Shown here in pieces: positions 1 through 8,166 of a DNA stretch of 16,669 nt. The DNA is from Bryobacteraceae bacterium (GTDB lineage Bacteria; Acidobacteriota; Terriglobia; Bryobacterales; Bryobacteraceae). Both the position numbers and the translations under genes were made by a program. The stretch covers positions 1-16,669 of the forward strand of contig CANGVB010000009.1 in the NCBI GenBank assembly GCA_947456995.1. Reading direction: 5' to 3'. Position 1 is the stretch's first letter. The number at the start of each line of letters is the position of its first letter. The notes under the pieces were generated by a model that did no database searches, was not told the DNA's origin, and saw nothing but the letters and a program-made list of their open reading frames with translations.

Positions 1-1
1 C

Positions 2-193
2 CCGGATGAATATGAGCAACTAAATGGGGAATCCGAAAAACTCAATAACGAACCCATCCAGGCTACCCACCCCACCGGCCCCGAAATCACTCAGAGCATA
101 ACCCAATACATCTACAAAGAGTTTTGCCGCCGCATGGAGTTATCCGACGAGGAGCTAGCCGCCCAATATCCACCCTTGGATGACCTCCGCTAG
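2..193 (+). CDS. 3' end of an unrecognised protein (partial, 63 residues visible)
   Basis: An open frame enters from the left edge and ends at a TAG at 191-193. The visible 63 residues are acidic and polar, with no membrane segment. They end in a helix-like stretch (KEFCRRMELSDEELAAQYPPL) and the terminus DDLR. I recognise no domain, so no function is proposed. The gene start and most of the protein lie outside the window. Support for a real gene is the open frame to the edge, protein-like composition, and a stem-loop starting 11 bases after the stop codon. It lies on the opposite strand to the next gene and converges on it across about 430 bases. Confidence 0.55.
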   Translation, partial: PDEYEQLNGESEKLNNEPIQATHPTGPEITQSITQYIYKEFCRRMELSDEELAAQYPPLDDLR

Positions 194-203
194 CGAAAAC
201 CAA

Positions 204-223
204 CCCCATCCGTAAGGGTGGGG
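204..223 (+). terminator. stem-loop with GUAA tetraloop after the partial gene
   Basis: CCCCATCC (204-211) pairs with GGGTGGGG (216-223) to give an 8-bp stem with one G-U wobble, closed by the loop GTAA, a GNRA-type tetraloop in RNA. It lies 11 bases past the stop codon of the upstream gene, where a transcription terminator is expected. No T-run follows (ATTCCAAA), so it is not a textbook intrinsic terminator. It could instead protect the 3' end or belong to a repeated element. Confidence 0.4.
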
Positions 224-262
224 ATTCCAAACGACGCCAACTCAATCCGCCACGGTGGGGAT
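208..262 (+). repeat. imperfect 18-bp direct repeat, two copies 37 bp apart
   Basis: Copy one is at 208-225 and copy two at 245-262. Both read ATCCG, four variable bases, then GGTGGGGAT, and are identical at 15 of 18 positions. Only copy one forms the stem-loop at 204-223. The right half of the unit (GGTGGGGAT) is exact in both. Two copies are too few to call a CRISPR or a tandem array. Confidence 0.5.
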
Positions 263-427
263 AGCAACTTCAATGCACAACTCCACCGAAAACAAGGATC
301 AAAGCCAAAAGGCTAATCTTCAACAACCACCCACAACCCCGCCTGGGACAGTCCAAAACAACGCCAGGCCAGCTCTTTGACATCCTGCTAGATAAATGAA
401 TCACAACCGAAACCCGAAGTGTGTCCG

Positions 428-468
428 TCGGCGGATTGCCACTGTTCCCAAACTAGACAATCCGCCGA
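428..468. repeat. perfect 11-bp inverted repeat with 19-base spacer
   Basis: TCGGCGGATTG at 428-438 is the exact reverse complement of CAATCCGCCGA at 458-468. The arms are GC-rich, so a transcript of either strand would form a stable hairpin. No T-run follows on either strand, so it is not a typical intrinsic terminator. The 9-base core CAATCCGCC also occurs at 243-251 in the same spacer. Possible roles are a factor-dependent or bidirectional terminator, an operator, or part of a REP-like dispersed element. Confidence 0.6.
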
Positions 469-622
469 AACTTCCAGATTGACGAAGGAACCTCGGCAGG
501 AGGGCAAGCGAGGCAGACCGTTTTCACTCAAACAAAAGATCTGGGCTCAAACCGGGAAGGCGAGCATTGAAAGCAGGTCCAGCACTAATTGGCGCTTCTG
601 GACATCTGATCTTCACTGGATG

Positions 623-2053
623 CTAAGCAATTAACTCCCGGATCACTTTCGAAGGTTCTACGCCAGTCAGGCGCTGGCTCAAGCCCTGATAGTTGTAAGT
701 AAAACGCTCATGGTCGATCCCAAACAGATGCAAGAGCGTCGCCTGGAAGTCTCGTACATGCACCGGGTCCCGCACGATGTTGTACGAGAACTCGTCCGTC
801 TCACCATGCACCAGCCCCGCCTTGACGCCACCGCCGGCCATCCACAAACTGAAACATCGCGGATGATGATCACGGCCATAACTGACCGCTGACAACTTGC
901 CCTGCGAATATACCGTGCGGCCAAACTCTCCACCCCAGATCACGAGTGTGTCGTCGAGCATCCCGCGCTGCTTCAAGTCCTGCACCAGCGCCCAGGCGGG
1001 CCGGTCTACATCCCCGCACTGGCTGGGCAGAATTTCCGGTAACTCGCCATGTACGTCCCACCCGCGATGATAAATCTGCACAAAGCGCACGTTCCGCTCT
1101 ACCAGTCGCCGCGCCATCAGACAGCTATTCGCGAAGGTGCCCGGCTTCTTTGCATCATCGCCATACATCGCAAAGGTCGCCTCGCTTTCCTTTGACATAT
1201 CGGTCAATTCCGGCACGGAAGTCTGCATCCGGAAGGCCATCTCATACTGCGAGATCCGGCTTTGTGTCTCAGGGTCACCCACCTCGGCAAACTGCATCTG
1301 GTTGAGCTCACCCAACGAATCGAGCATGCGCCGCCGCACTTTGGGATCCACGCCATCCGGGTTGTTGATAAACAGGACCGGATCGCCACCGGCACGCATT
1401 GCAACACCCGAATACTGCGCCGAAAGAAAGCCGGCAGACCACAGCCGCGCTGAAATCGCCTGCACTGGCGCACGTGGATTAGAGTGTGTCGCGTTCAACA
1501 CGACAAACGATGGCAACTCCTGATTCATGCTGCCCAGGCCATAAGACACCCAGGAACCAATACACGGCTTCCCCGCGTTCATATTGCCCGTCTGAATAAA
1601 GGTGATCGCCGGCTCGTGATTGATCGCCTCGGTATGCATAGACCGCACCACCGCGATGTCATCCACCATCTTCGCCATATTCGGCAGTAACTCACTCACC
1701 CATGTGCCGCTCTTGCCATATTGCGCAAATTTGAACTTCGACGGTGCAATCGGAAACCTGCTCTGCCCCGAAGTCATGGTGGTGAGCCGCTGCCCCTGCC
1801 GGATCGATGCCGGCAGATCTTTGTCGAACCAGTCCACCATCTTCGGCTTATAGTCCAGCAAGTCCTGCTGCGGGGGCGCGCCTACCATGTGCAGATAGAT
1901 ACAGCGCTTGGCCTTCGGCGCAAAATGAGGCAGCGAAGCTCCCTGCGCGCCCAGAGACGCCAAAGCCAGGGCACCCAGGCCGCGGGCACCACGCCCGAAA
2001 AACTGCCGCCGCGTCTCGGCTAAAACTGCTTCGTCGGATGGATCGATATACAT
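623..2053 (-). CDS. DUF1501 family protein, Tat-exported (sulfatase/phosphatase-like fold)
   Basis: The 476-residue protein belongs to the DUF1501 family, related to the alkaline phosphatase/sulfatase superfamily; no reaction is established for it. A Tat-type signal is visible: RRQFF at residues 15-19, then an Ala/Leu/Gly-rich stretch to about residue 40. Family landmarks follow: [13 protein letters not shown] (58-70), [12 protein letters not shown] (137-148), GWDVHGE (331-337), WGGEFGRT (373-380) and [21 protein letters not shown] (393-413), whose Asp/His/Glu residues resemble the metal-site positions of the superfamily. Length is normal. The ATG shares its A with the TAA of the upstream gene (TAATG at 2055-2051), which fixes the start and implies translational coupling. 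DUF1501 genes usually pair with a DUF1549/DUF1553 gene, as here, so the two products probably act together outside the cytoplasm. The substrate cannot be read from the sequence. Confidence 0.93.
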   Translation of the reverse strand: MYIDPSDEAVLAETRRQFFGRGARGLGALALASLGAQGASLPHFAPKAKRCIYLHMVGAPPQQDLLDYKPKMVDWFDKDLPASIRQGQRLTTMTSGQSRFPIAPSKFKFAQYGKSGTWVSELLPNMAKMVDDIAVVRSMHTEAINHEPAITFIQTGNMNAGKPCIGSWVSYGLGSMNQELPSFVVLNATHSNPRAPVQAISARLWSAGFLSAQYSGVAMRAGGDPVLFINNPDGVDPKVRRRMLDSLGELNQMQFAEVGDPETQSRISQYEMAFRMQTSVPELTDMSKESEATFAMYGDDAKKPGTFANSCLMARRLVERNVRFVQIYHRGWDVHGELPEILPSQCGDVDRPAWALVQDLKQRGMLDDTLVIWGGEFGRTVYSQGKLSAVSYGRDHHPRCFSLWMAGGGVKAGLVHGETDEFSYNIVRDPVHVRDFQATLLHLFGIDHERFTYNYQGLSQRLTGVEPSKVIRELIA

Positions 2054-5000
2054 TACTTATTCAAAGCCTCGTCAAGGTTCAGTACACTGCTCGCGAGCAT
2101 GGTCCAGGCCGCGAAGTCCGAGGCTGGCAAGCTTGCATCGGGCTTTGATTCGCCGACACGCACAAGCTTCACCGCATCAGCGCCGTTACGTTCATAGTGG
2201 GCTTGCAGGTCAACATAGGCTCGCCGCAAGACGTCTCGTTCTCTCGCGGCAAGCGGCCGCGCCAGCACGCGCGAGGAAACATAGTCCAGCCGAGCATCAA
2301 AGTTAGTACCGGCCTTCATCGCCCGCTCGGCGAGATTTCGCGAGGCCTCCACAAACTGCGGATCATTCATCGTGGTCAGTGCCTGCAAGGGCGTATTAGT
2401 CCGCTCTCTGCGCACCGTGCAGTTCTCCCGCGTTGGCGCATTGAATAGGTCCATCGAAGCAGGTGGCGCGCTACGCTTCCAGAACGTATAGAGACTGCGC
2501 CGGTAAAGACTGATGCCGTCATCGCGCTTGTAGAACTTGGTGTTGCTGCCATTCATCGCCACAGCTTCCCAGACACCGTCCGGCTGATAGGGCTTAACGC
2601 TTGCTCCGCCAATGGCCGGGTCCAGCAGTCCGCTAGTGGCGAGCGCAACGTCACGCAGCACTTCGCCGTCCATCCGGAAACGCGGCCCACGCGATAGCAG
2701 CCGGTTCTCCGGGTCCTGCTTCAGTTTGTCGGGTGTGGTGAGAGGGCTCTGCCTGTAAGTTTCAGACATCACCATCAGCTTCAACATCTTCTTCACGTCC
2801 CAGCCAGACTCGCGAAACTCAACGGCTAACCAGTCCAGCAACTCCGGATGCGTCGGCGGTGTCCCCTGCGAGCCAAAATCTTCAGACGTCTTCACGATCC
2901 CCGTGCCAAAGATCTCCTGCCAGAACCGGTTAATTGTCACGCGCGCCATCAGAGGATTCCGCGCATCCACGATCCACTTTGCGAGGCCCAAACGGTTGCG
3001 CGGGAAGCTCGCATCCATCGGTGGCAATACACCCGGCACATTCGGCTCCACCTCTTCTCTCGGGGCATCGTACATGCCACGGTGGAGGATATGCGCCGTC
3101 GGCTTGCGGTCTTTACGCTCTTCCATCACGAGGGTCACCGCACCCCGTTGCCGGATCTGACGCGCTTCAGCTTTGAGCCCCGCCAATTGCGCCGACAGCG
3201 AACGATACTCCTTGTCGTGCAAGGTGAGATAACGCAGCTTGTCAGCCTCTGGCCACTGCTTGACAACTTGAGCCTCTTCGGCAGAAATCACCCGGTTGAA
3301 GATCTGGAAATCGGCAATCGCTCCGCCCTCGAAGCCGCGCGTATTCTCCTTGCCCAGCAACAGCGGCGTGCCGCTCTGTGTGTTGCCGGTCAGCTTTGTG
3401 TTGATGTCGCCGCCGCCCTGCAATAGGATCACCCGGCCATTGAGATAAAGCGCCAGGCCAGCCTGCTCCCGGCTGCCGTCGTAGGTGATCACCAGATGAT
3501 TCCAACTGCCCTGGGCCATCTGCTCCATATGGGCTGCACGGACGGTGATCGACTTGCCGTCGTCGCCGGTCAACCGGAAGTTAGCCACGCGGGCCGCGAT
3601 CTCAATCAACCAACCCACGCCCTTCTTCGTTGGGTCATTCTGGCTTGCCACGGCATAGCTGCCTTCTTCTTTGGGGAAGTAGATCCAGGTGGCAATAGAG
3701 AAGGCCTTGCCAGCATCAAAAACCGTCTGATTGGGCAGGGTGGCAAAATCGCCCTTGCCAAATTGGATTGCCCGCTCACCCGGCCTACGCCCTGCACCGA
3801 TTTTTGCGCTGCCCAGCTTCGTGCTCCAGAGCGAGAAGATCTGCGACTTTGCGTCAAGCGGAGTCTTCACATCGCGAGCTTTGTCCCAGCCGGATATGGC
3901 TGCCGCCGCGCGTTCTGACTTCTTTGCCTCCACCGCAGCCATCTCTTGTTTCAGCGCGATCCATCGAGCCCGGTCTGCCTCCCGCGGCACCACCACAATA
4001 GGCGGGGTGTCGGGAATGTTATCGTCCATCGTGTTCTGGGTTGTGTTCCGGAAGAATGCCGCCAGCGAATAGAAGTCCTTCTGCGACAGCGGGTCGAACT
4101 TATGGTCATGGCAAGTAGCGCAGCCAATGGTCAGGCCCATAAACACAGTACCTGTCGTATCCACCCTGTCTTTAGCGTAGATCGCCTCCACTTCATCGAC
4201 GATGATTCCGGCCTCATTAGTCGAAATTCCGCAGCGGTGAAAGCCCGAGGCAATCTGTTGTTCCAGTGTGCGATTCGGCAACAAGTCCCCGGCCACCTGC
4301 TCAATCGTGAACTGATCGAAGCGCATATTCTTGTTGAAGGCCGAGATCACCCAGTCGCGATAGGGCCACATCTCTCGATAGTTGTCGACGTGAATCCCGT
4401 GCGTATCGGCATAGCGTGCGGCGTCGAGCCAGTATCGAGCCCGGTGCTCGCCATAGCGGGGCGAGGCGAGGTAGCGGTCCACCATCTTCTCGTAGGCATT
4501 GGGCGATGCGTCAGCTAGAAACGCTTCAACGTCCTTAGGCTCCGGTGGCAAACCAGTGATGTCGAGGGCAACGCGCCGCACCAGCGTCCGCCGGTTGGCC
4601 TCAACGCTCGGCGTCAGCCCGTCTGCCTGCAGGCGCATGCGCACGAAGTAATCGATGGGGTTCTGCCCGGCGGGTACAGCGGCCTTTTCTGGTGCCTTAA
4701 AAGCCCAGTGCTCCTGCCACGGCGCACCTTGTTCAATCCACGCCTTCAGGGTCTCCTTCTGCGCGTCGGTGATCGTTTTGTGTGCTGATGCAGGCGGCAT
4801 CCGCAAGGCCGCATTGGCATGAGTCAATCGTTGATAGAGCTTGCTCTCGAGCGGCTTGCCGGGCACGATAGCCCGCGCCATCGCACCAGCCTGGGTGTCC
4901 AGACGCAGCCCCGCCATCCGCGACGATTGATCCGGCCCGTGGCAATGAAAACAGGCATCGGAAAGAATCGGCCGCACTTCACGCTGGAAGTCCACCCCCT

Positions 5001-5073
5001 TCGTCTTTTGTCCCATCACAGGCAACACAGCCAGCAGCAACAACGAATATTGACGACGCATCACGATCCTCAT
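2053..5073 (-). CDS. PSCyt1-DUF1549-LamG-DUF1553 multidomain exported protein
   Basis: The 1006-residue protein has a Sec-type signal at residues 1-21 ([14 protein letters not shown] core). A planctomycete-type cytochrome domain (PSCyt1, about 27-120) carries the heme-binding CFHCH at 41-45. DUF1549 (PSCyt2, about 138-345) carries a second CxxCH, CATCHDH, at 318-324. A LamG/concanavalin-like insert (about 435-605) includes [18 protein letters not shown] and YLNGR. DUF1553 (PSD1, about 690-980) begins [14 protein letters not shown] and contains [15 protein letters not shown] and [10 protein letters not shown]. Family knowledge suggests a periplasmic or surface c-type heme protein acting on or binding carbohydrate, but no reaction is proven. 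The start at 5073 is supported by GGAG five bases upstream; a second Met at residue 5 is possible. It is first in the operon with the DUF1501 gene, overlapping it by one base. Confidence 0.92.
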   Translation of the reverse strand: MRIVMRRQYSLLLLAVLPVMGQKTKGVDFQREVRPILSDACFHCHGPDQSSRMAGLRLDTQAGAMARAIVPGKPLESKLYQRLTHANAALRMPPASAHKTITDAQKETLKAWIEQGAPWQEHWAFKAPEKAAVPAGQNPIDYFVRMRLQADGLTPSVEANRRTLVRRVALDITGLPPEPKDVEAFLADASPNAYEKMVDRYLASPRYGEHRARYWLDAARYADTHGIHVDNYREMWPYRDWVISAFNKNMRFDQFTIEQVAGDLLPNRTLEQQIASGFHRCGISTNEAGIIVDEVEAIYAKDRVDTTGTVFMGLTIGCATCHDHKFDPLSQKDFYSLAAFFRNTTQNTMDDNIPDTPPIVVVPREADRARWIALKQEMAAVEAKKSERAAAAISGWDKARDVKTPLDAKSQIFSLWSTKLGSAKIGAGRRPGERAIQFGKGDFATLPNQTVFDAGKAFSIATWIYFPKEEGSYAVASQNDPTKKGVGWLIEIAARVANFRLTGDDGKSITVRAAHMEQMAQGSWNHLVITYDGSREQAGLALYLNGRVILLQGGGDINTKLTGNTQSGTPLLLGKENTRGFEGGAIADFQIFNRVISAEEAQVVKQWPEADKLRYLTLHDKEYRSLSAQLAGLKAEARQIRQRGAVTLVMEERKDRKPTAHILHRGMYDAPREEVEPNVPGVLPPMDASFPRNRLGLAKWIVDARNPLMARVTINRFWQEIFGTGIVKTSEDFGSQGTPPTHPELLDWLAVEFRESGWDVKKMLKLMVMSETYRQSPLTTPDKLKQDPENRLLSRGPRFRMDGEVLRDVALATSGLLDPAIGGASVKPYQPDGVWEAVAMNGSNTKFYKRDDGISLYRRSLYTFWKRSAPPASMDLFNAPTRENCTVRRERTNTPLQALTTMNDPQFVEASRNLAERAMKAGTNFDARLDYVSSRVLARPLAARERDVLRRAYVDLQAHYERNGADAVKLVRVGESKPDASLPASDFAAWTMLASSVLNLDEALNK

Positions 5074-5153
5074 TGTATCTCCGCACCCCGGTGGAATCGG
5101 GGATTTCGAGCAGAGGGCCGGCGTTCATGGATGCAACCAATTGAGACACAACC
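5074..5153. promoter_or_regulatory. divergent promoter region with a 5-bp GC stem-loop
   Basis: The 80 bases separate the minus-strand PSCyt1/DUF1553 gene from the plus-strand amidase gene, so promoters for both should lie here or inside the adjacent coding ends. No consensus -35/-10 pair stands out on either strand. CCCCG (5086-5090) and CGGGG (5098-5102) form a 5-bp stem with a 7-base loop, which would lie in the 5' leader of the minus-strand gene just upstream of its ribosome binding site. Confidence 0.4.
5079..5082 (-). promoter_or_regulatory. Shine-Dalgarno GGAG for the PSCyt1/DUF1553 gene
   Basis: On the minus strand GGAG is followed by ATACA and then ATG, a 5-base spacing. This favours the ATG at 5073 over the in-frame ATG four codons later. 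Confidence 0.6.
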
Positions 5154-5996
5154 TTGCCCCCAGACTCAGGAAGTGTTATCAACAAACCCATGGGTTTTGA
5201 AAATACTGGCCGCGTCTGGACTCCTTCCACCTTCGCAACATATCTCGCTACGATCAAGCCGCCCGCCTGGGCCAAGTCGATCACCTTGCACCACTGCGGT
5301 GCGCCGTCGCTGGCCCAGCGCCCCGATGGCTTCGTCGCACAGCACCTGGCGAATCTGCGCAACTTCTACGAGGTAACCAAGGGCTGGTCTTCAGCACCAC
5401 ACCTCTTTATCGACGACGACCAACTCTGGGGCATGTGCGACTTTACCAAGCGCGGCATTCATGCTGAGAGCTTCAACGCCTCTTCGATCGGTATTGAAGT
5501 GCTGGGTGACTATAACGTCGAGAACCCCAAGTCCGGCCGCGGGCTGGCCTGCTGGCGCACCACAGCCCAAGCCACAAAGATCCTCGCCGACTGGCTCAAG
5601 ATCCCGATTACCCCAGCCACCATCCTCTTTCATCGTGACGACCCAAAGACGAACAAGAGCTGCCCGGGAACGAAGGTTCAAAAAGACTGGGTTATTGGCC
5701 TCATAACCGCTGCGGCAACACCCACCGCAGACCCCATCCCGGACCGCACCGACAAACCCACACTCGACGTAAGTATGGCGAACAACCAATGGCGATTTAT
5801 TGGCGAGCGCTGGTGTATCCCTGTCCGCGCCTACCTGCTAAAGAAGGGTGTGCAGGATGCTACCATCGCCGCCAATCTCAAGAAGCAAGGCAACCAGTTC
5901 TTCTATGGTGCCGAACTGCTGGAAGGTGCTTTCTTCGACGTTGCGTCATCATCGACCTGGGCCCCGGTCTTTGAGCTCAAATCGCTGCCGCTCTAA
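5154..5996 (+). CDS. N-acetylmuramoyl-L-alanine amidase (amidase_2/PGRP fold)
   Basis: The predicted enzyme cleaves the bond between N-acetylmuramate and L-alanine of peptidoglycan. Of 280 residues, about 40-185 form the zinc amidase domain. Zinc ligands are likely H46 (in SITLHHCG), H160 (ILFHRDD) and C170 (KSCPG). K168, two residues before the Cys, matches the catalytic Lys of T7-lysozyme-type amidases. SSIGIEVLGDY (110-120) is the usual core strand. Residues about 205-280 form a C-terminal extension I do not recognise, with a conserved-looking NNQWRFIGERWCIPVRAYLL segment. The start is uncertain: the TTG at 5154 is the first possible codon after an in-frame TGA at 5142, and ATG at 5190 (residue 13) is the alternative; neither has a strong Shine-Dalgarno. 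No signal peptide is visible from either, which is unusual for a housekeeping amidase and more like phage or effector enzymes. It lies 37 bp upstream of the first kinase, same strand. Confidence 0.85.
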   Translation: MPPDSGSVINKPMGFENTGRVWTPSTFATYLATIKPPAWAKSITLHHCGAPSLAQRPDGFVAQHLANLRNFYEVTKGWSSAPHLFIDDDQLWGMCDFTKRGIHAESFNASSIGIEVLGDYNVENPKSGRGLACWRTTAQATKILADWLKIPITPATILFHRDDPKTNKSCPGTKVQKDWVIGLITAAATPTADPIPDRTDKPTLDVSMANNQWRFIGERWCIPVRAYLLKKGVQDATIAANLKKQGNQFFYGAELLEGAFFDVASSSTWAPVFELKSLPL

Positions 5997-6033
5997 TTGC
6001 CAGGCGGACTAGCGACGAAAGGAAAACGAGGGC

Positions 6034-8166
6034 TTGGCCAGTTTCGAAGAATTCCGGGACGACGAAAAATTCGGGCATTACCGGCCAGTGCGCAAGCTCG
6101 GGCAGGGTGGAACCAGTATTGTTTTCGAGGGCCGGAGGGATAGCGAAGACTTTAGCCGGCGAGTGGCCATCAAAGTTGTTCTTGGCAACATTCCCGCAAC
6201 TTTGCCAGAAGACGAGACGCGGGTGCTGGCCCAATTGGAACATCCCAATATTGCCCGGCTTCTCGACGCAGGCTCAACGGGTTCAGGCTTGCGTTATCTG
6301 GTCATGGAATACGTCGATGGACTTCCATGCACCGAGTATGCCGACCAACAAAAGCTGGATGAGCCAGCGCGGCTTCGGGTCTTTCTACAAATCTGCGAAG
6401 CAGTGCGCTATGCCAACCGCTCGCTGGTAATCCATTGCGATATCAAGCCGGCAAATGTACTGGTCTGCCCGGACGGAACCGTAAAGCTACTCGACTTTGG
6501 CATCGCGCGCGTTCTGTCGGATTTGACGGAGCCCAAAAGCCAAACGCGGATCCGGTATTACTCGCCTGACTACGCAAGCCCCGAACAAATTGAGGGGCGT
6601 CCGCTGACAGTAGCTACCGACGTGTATTCACTCGGAGTGCTACTGAGAGTTTTGGCCGGTGCCAGGGGCGATCTACGACTGATTGCTGACAAAGCATGTC
6701 AAAAAGATCCCGCTCTCCGCTACGGCACGGTTGCTGAACTGGCCGACGACGTTGGTCGCTATCTGGCTGGACGGCCTGTGGTGGCGAGGCCGCCGTCAAG
6801 CGTCTACCGGTTGCGGAAATTCCTATGGCGTAACCGGCTGGCCGCCACACCAATAGCCTTGGTAGTAGTCGCACTGATACTTACAACCGTCTTCGCCTTA
6901 AAGCAAAGACGGCTGGCAGCGCAAAGATTTGATGATGTGAGAAAGCTCGCCAACTCGCTGCTTTTTGAAATTCACGACGAGATTGCCAAGCTGCCCGCTT
7001 CACTACGCGCAAGACACATCCTGGCAAACCAGGGGGCCGAGTATTTGAATGCGCTGGCCAGGAGCGCCGGCTCAGACGACTCAATCCAACTGGAGGCGGC
7101 AAAAGGTTATCTCCGCCTGGCCGACATTGAAGGAGTGGGCAATGAGCCCAGTCTGGGGCAATCGAGTCAGGCTCTGCCTCGTCTTTTGGAAGCAGATCGA
7201 ATGGTGCAAGCAGTGATATCGCGCAGCCCTTCCAGCGTTGAGGCGCAGCGTGCCCGTTACCTGACCTTGGAAGCACTGGCTACCCTCTATTCCTTGCAGG
7301 CTGATCCACGGGCTGTTGCAACCAGTGAAGAATTGCTAGGAGTAGCCGAGGCAAATGCGAAACGCGCAAGCAGGGACTCAAAGGTGCAGGAAGAGCTAGC
7401 CCACGCCTTATTCGTGGTTGCCAACGGATACACGCAATCCAAAACGCACAACAAACAGGGAGTTGAGGCCTGGGGCAAAGCAGTGGCTGCCTGGAAAAAG
7501 CTTTGCGCGGAAGATCCCGGCTCTATCGTGAGAAAACGAGAACTTGCGCGCTCCTACCAATATCAGGCAGGTGCACTGTCGCGCGACAGAAGGCGTGAAG
7601 AAGCAAGAGAGACAATCCTGATTGCATACCAGATGCATAAGGAGCTTGCGCTGATCCCCGGAGAGGACGTGCAGCGCATGCTTGCCACTGATGTTGGTCT
7701 GCTTGCCAATCTGCTGGCCCAACTCAAACGATATTCAGAAGCGATTCCTTTGTTTGAAGAACAGTTGCGTCTTCGTGAGATCGTCGCATCGAAAGACCCA
7801 GGTAACAACAATGCACTCATGGGGGTTGCCGGAACCCTGGGCAGGATCGGCTTCGCTTACGTGCTGATGGATAAGACCTTAGAGGGATTGCCGTACCTCG
7901 AACGTTCTCTGGCAAAACAACGTGAAGTCTATGCAAAGGATCCTGAAAACACCTTCGTGAATCGCGAAATGCTTTATGTTTTGTCAGACCTCACAGATGC
8001 CAGCGAAACCCTGAAGCGCCGCGACAAAATGTGCCGCTACGCCGCAGAAGCGGCACAGATCTTGAAGGGCCCGATTTCAAAAACAAGAGAAACAGCCACG
8101 GATGCTTCCAAGAAAGCTTATGTGAAGAAGATCATGGCGAGTTGCGGGGCTGCCAGCCAGCTATGA
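6034..8166 (+). CDS. membrane Ser/Thr protein kinase homologue, non-RD and trimmed, with TPR-like C-terminus
   Basis: The 710-residue protein has a kinase domain at about 15-250: glycine loop LGQGGTS (22-28), Lys47 in VAIK, αC Glu61, catalytic loop HCDIKPANV (134-142), DFG (154-156) and ASPEQ (181-185). Asp136, Lys138 and Asn141 are present, but the Arg before the catalytic Asp is Cys135, making it a non-RD kinase. Compared with the next gene it lacks about 28 residues between LGVLL and the DLRLIADK helix (around residue 205-213) and lacks the roughly 65-residue N-terminal leader. A transmembrane helix is at about 271-289. A helical region with TPR-like repeats follows (about 295-700) and is predicted extracytoplasmic. 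The TTG at 6034 is the first possible start after an in-frame TAG at 6010; AAAGGA about 10 bases upstream may serve as ribosome binding site. Activity may be reduced or regulated without activation-loop phosphorylation. It overlaps the next kinase by 4 bases. Confidence 0.88.
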   Translation: MASFEEFRDDEKFGHYRPVRKLGQGGTSIVFEGRRDSEDFSRRVAIKVVLGNIPATLPEDETRVLAQLEHPNIARLLDAGSTGSGLRYLVMEYVDGLPCTEYADQQKLDEPARLRVFLQICEAVRYANRSLVIHCDIKPANVLVCPDGTVKLLDFGIARVLSDLTEPKSQTRIRYYSPDYASPEQIEGRPLTVATDVYSLGVLLRVLAGARGDLRLIADKACQKDPALRYGTVAELADDVGRYLAGRPVVARPPSSVYRLRKFLWRNRLAATPIALVVVALILTTVFALKQRRLAAQRFDDVRKLANSLLFEIHDEIAKLPASLRARHILANQGAEYLNALARSAGSDDSIQLEAAKGYLRLADIEGVGNEPSLGQSSQALPRLLEADRMVQAVISRSPSSVEAQRARYLTLEALATLYSLQADPRAVATSEELLGVAEANAKRASRDSKVQEELAHALFVVANGYTQSKTHNKQGVEAWGKAVAAWKKLCAEDPGSIVRKRELARSYQYQAGALSRDRRREEARETILIAYQMHKELALIPGEDVQRMLATDVGLLANLLAQLKRYSEAIPLFEEQLRLREIVASKDPGNNNALMGVAGTLGRIGFAYVLMDKTLEGLPYLERSLAKQREVYAKDPENTFVNREMLYVLSDLTDASETLKRRDKMCRYAAEAAQILKGPISKTRETATDASKKAYVKKIMASCGAASQL

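Larger units (their letters stand above)
194..622. other. gene-poor spacer with several inverted repeats
   Basis: This 429-base stretch lies between two convergent genes. I see no convincing coding frame: a 71-codon GTG-started frame at 419-634 has low-complexity, protein-unlike content and runs into the neighbouring gene. The spacer holds a GNRA-loop hairpin at 204-223, an 18-bp imperfect direct repeat at 208-225 and 245-262, a 4-bp AGCC/GGCT stem at 303-314, a 6-bp GCCTGG/CCAGGC inverted repeat at 341-369, and a perfect 11-bp inverted repeat at 428-468. A TTGACA at 377-382 has no good -10 box 16-18 bases downstream. The stretch may contain terminators for both genes, a dispersed genomic repeat, or a structured RNA. 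Confidence 0.6.

Noticed and set aside
377..382. TTGACA as a -35 promoter box
   Set aside because: No acceptable -10 hexamer occurs 16-18 bases downstream, and no gene follows on that strand for thousands of bases.
194..622. Possible CRISPR or leader, prompted by short repeats and a CTCTTTGACAT stretch at 374-383
   Set aside because: Only two repeat units exist, they are imperfect and lack regular spacers; no cas genes are present in the window.
419..634. 71-codon plus-strand frame in the spacer
   Set aside because: It begins with GTG with no ribosome binding site, spans the 11-bp inverted repeat, overlaps the end of the DUF1501 gene and has unprotein-like composition.
2848..4518. Plus-strand frames (192, 140 and 190 codons) antisense to the PSCyt1/DUF1553 gene
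   Set aside because: They are Arg/His/Pro-rich shadow frames with no recognisable motifs, lying fully inside a well-supported gene.
8031..8162. Upstream extension of the second kinase
   Set aside because: The extension lies inside the end of the first kinase in another frame; the leader domain typical of the family begins at the ATG at 8163, in an ATGA overlap.
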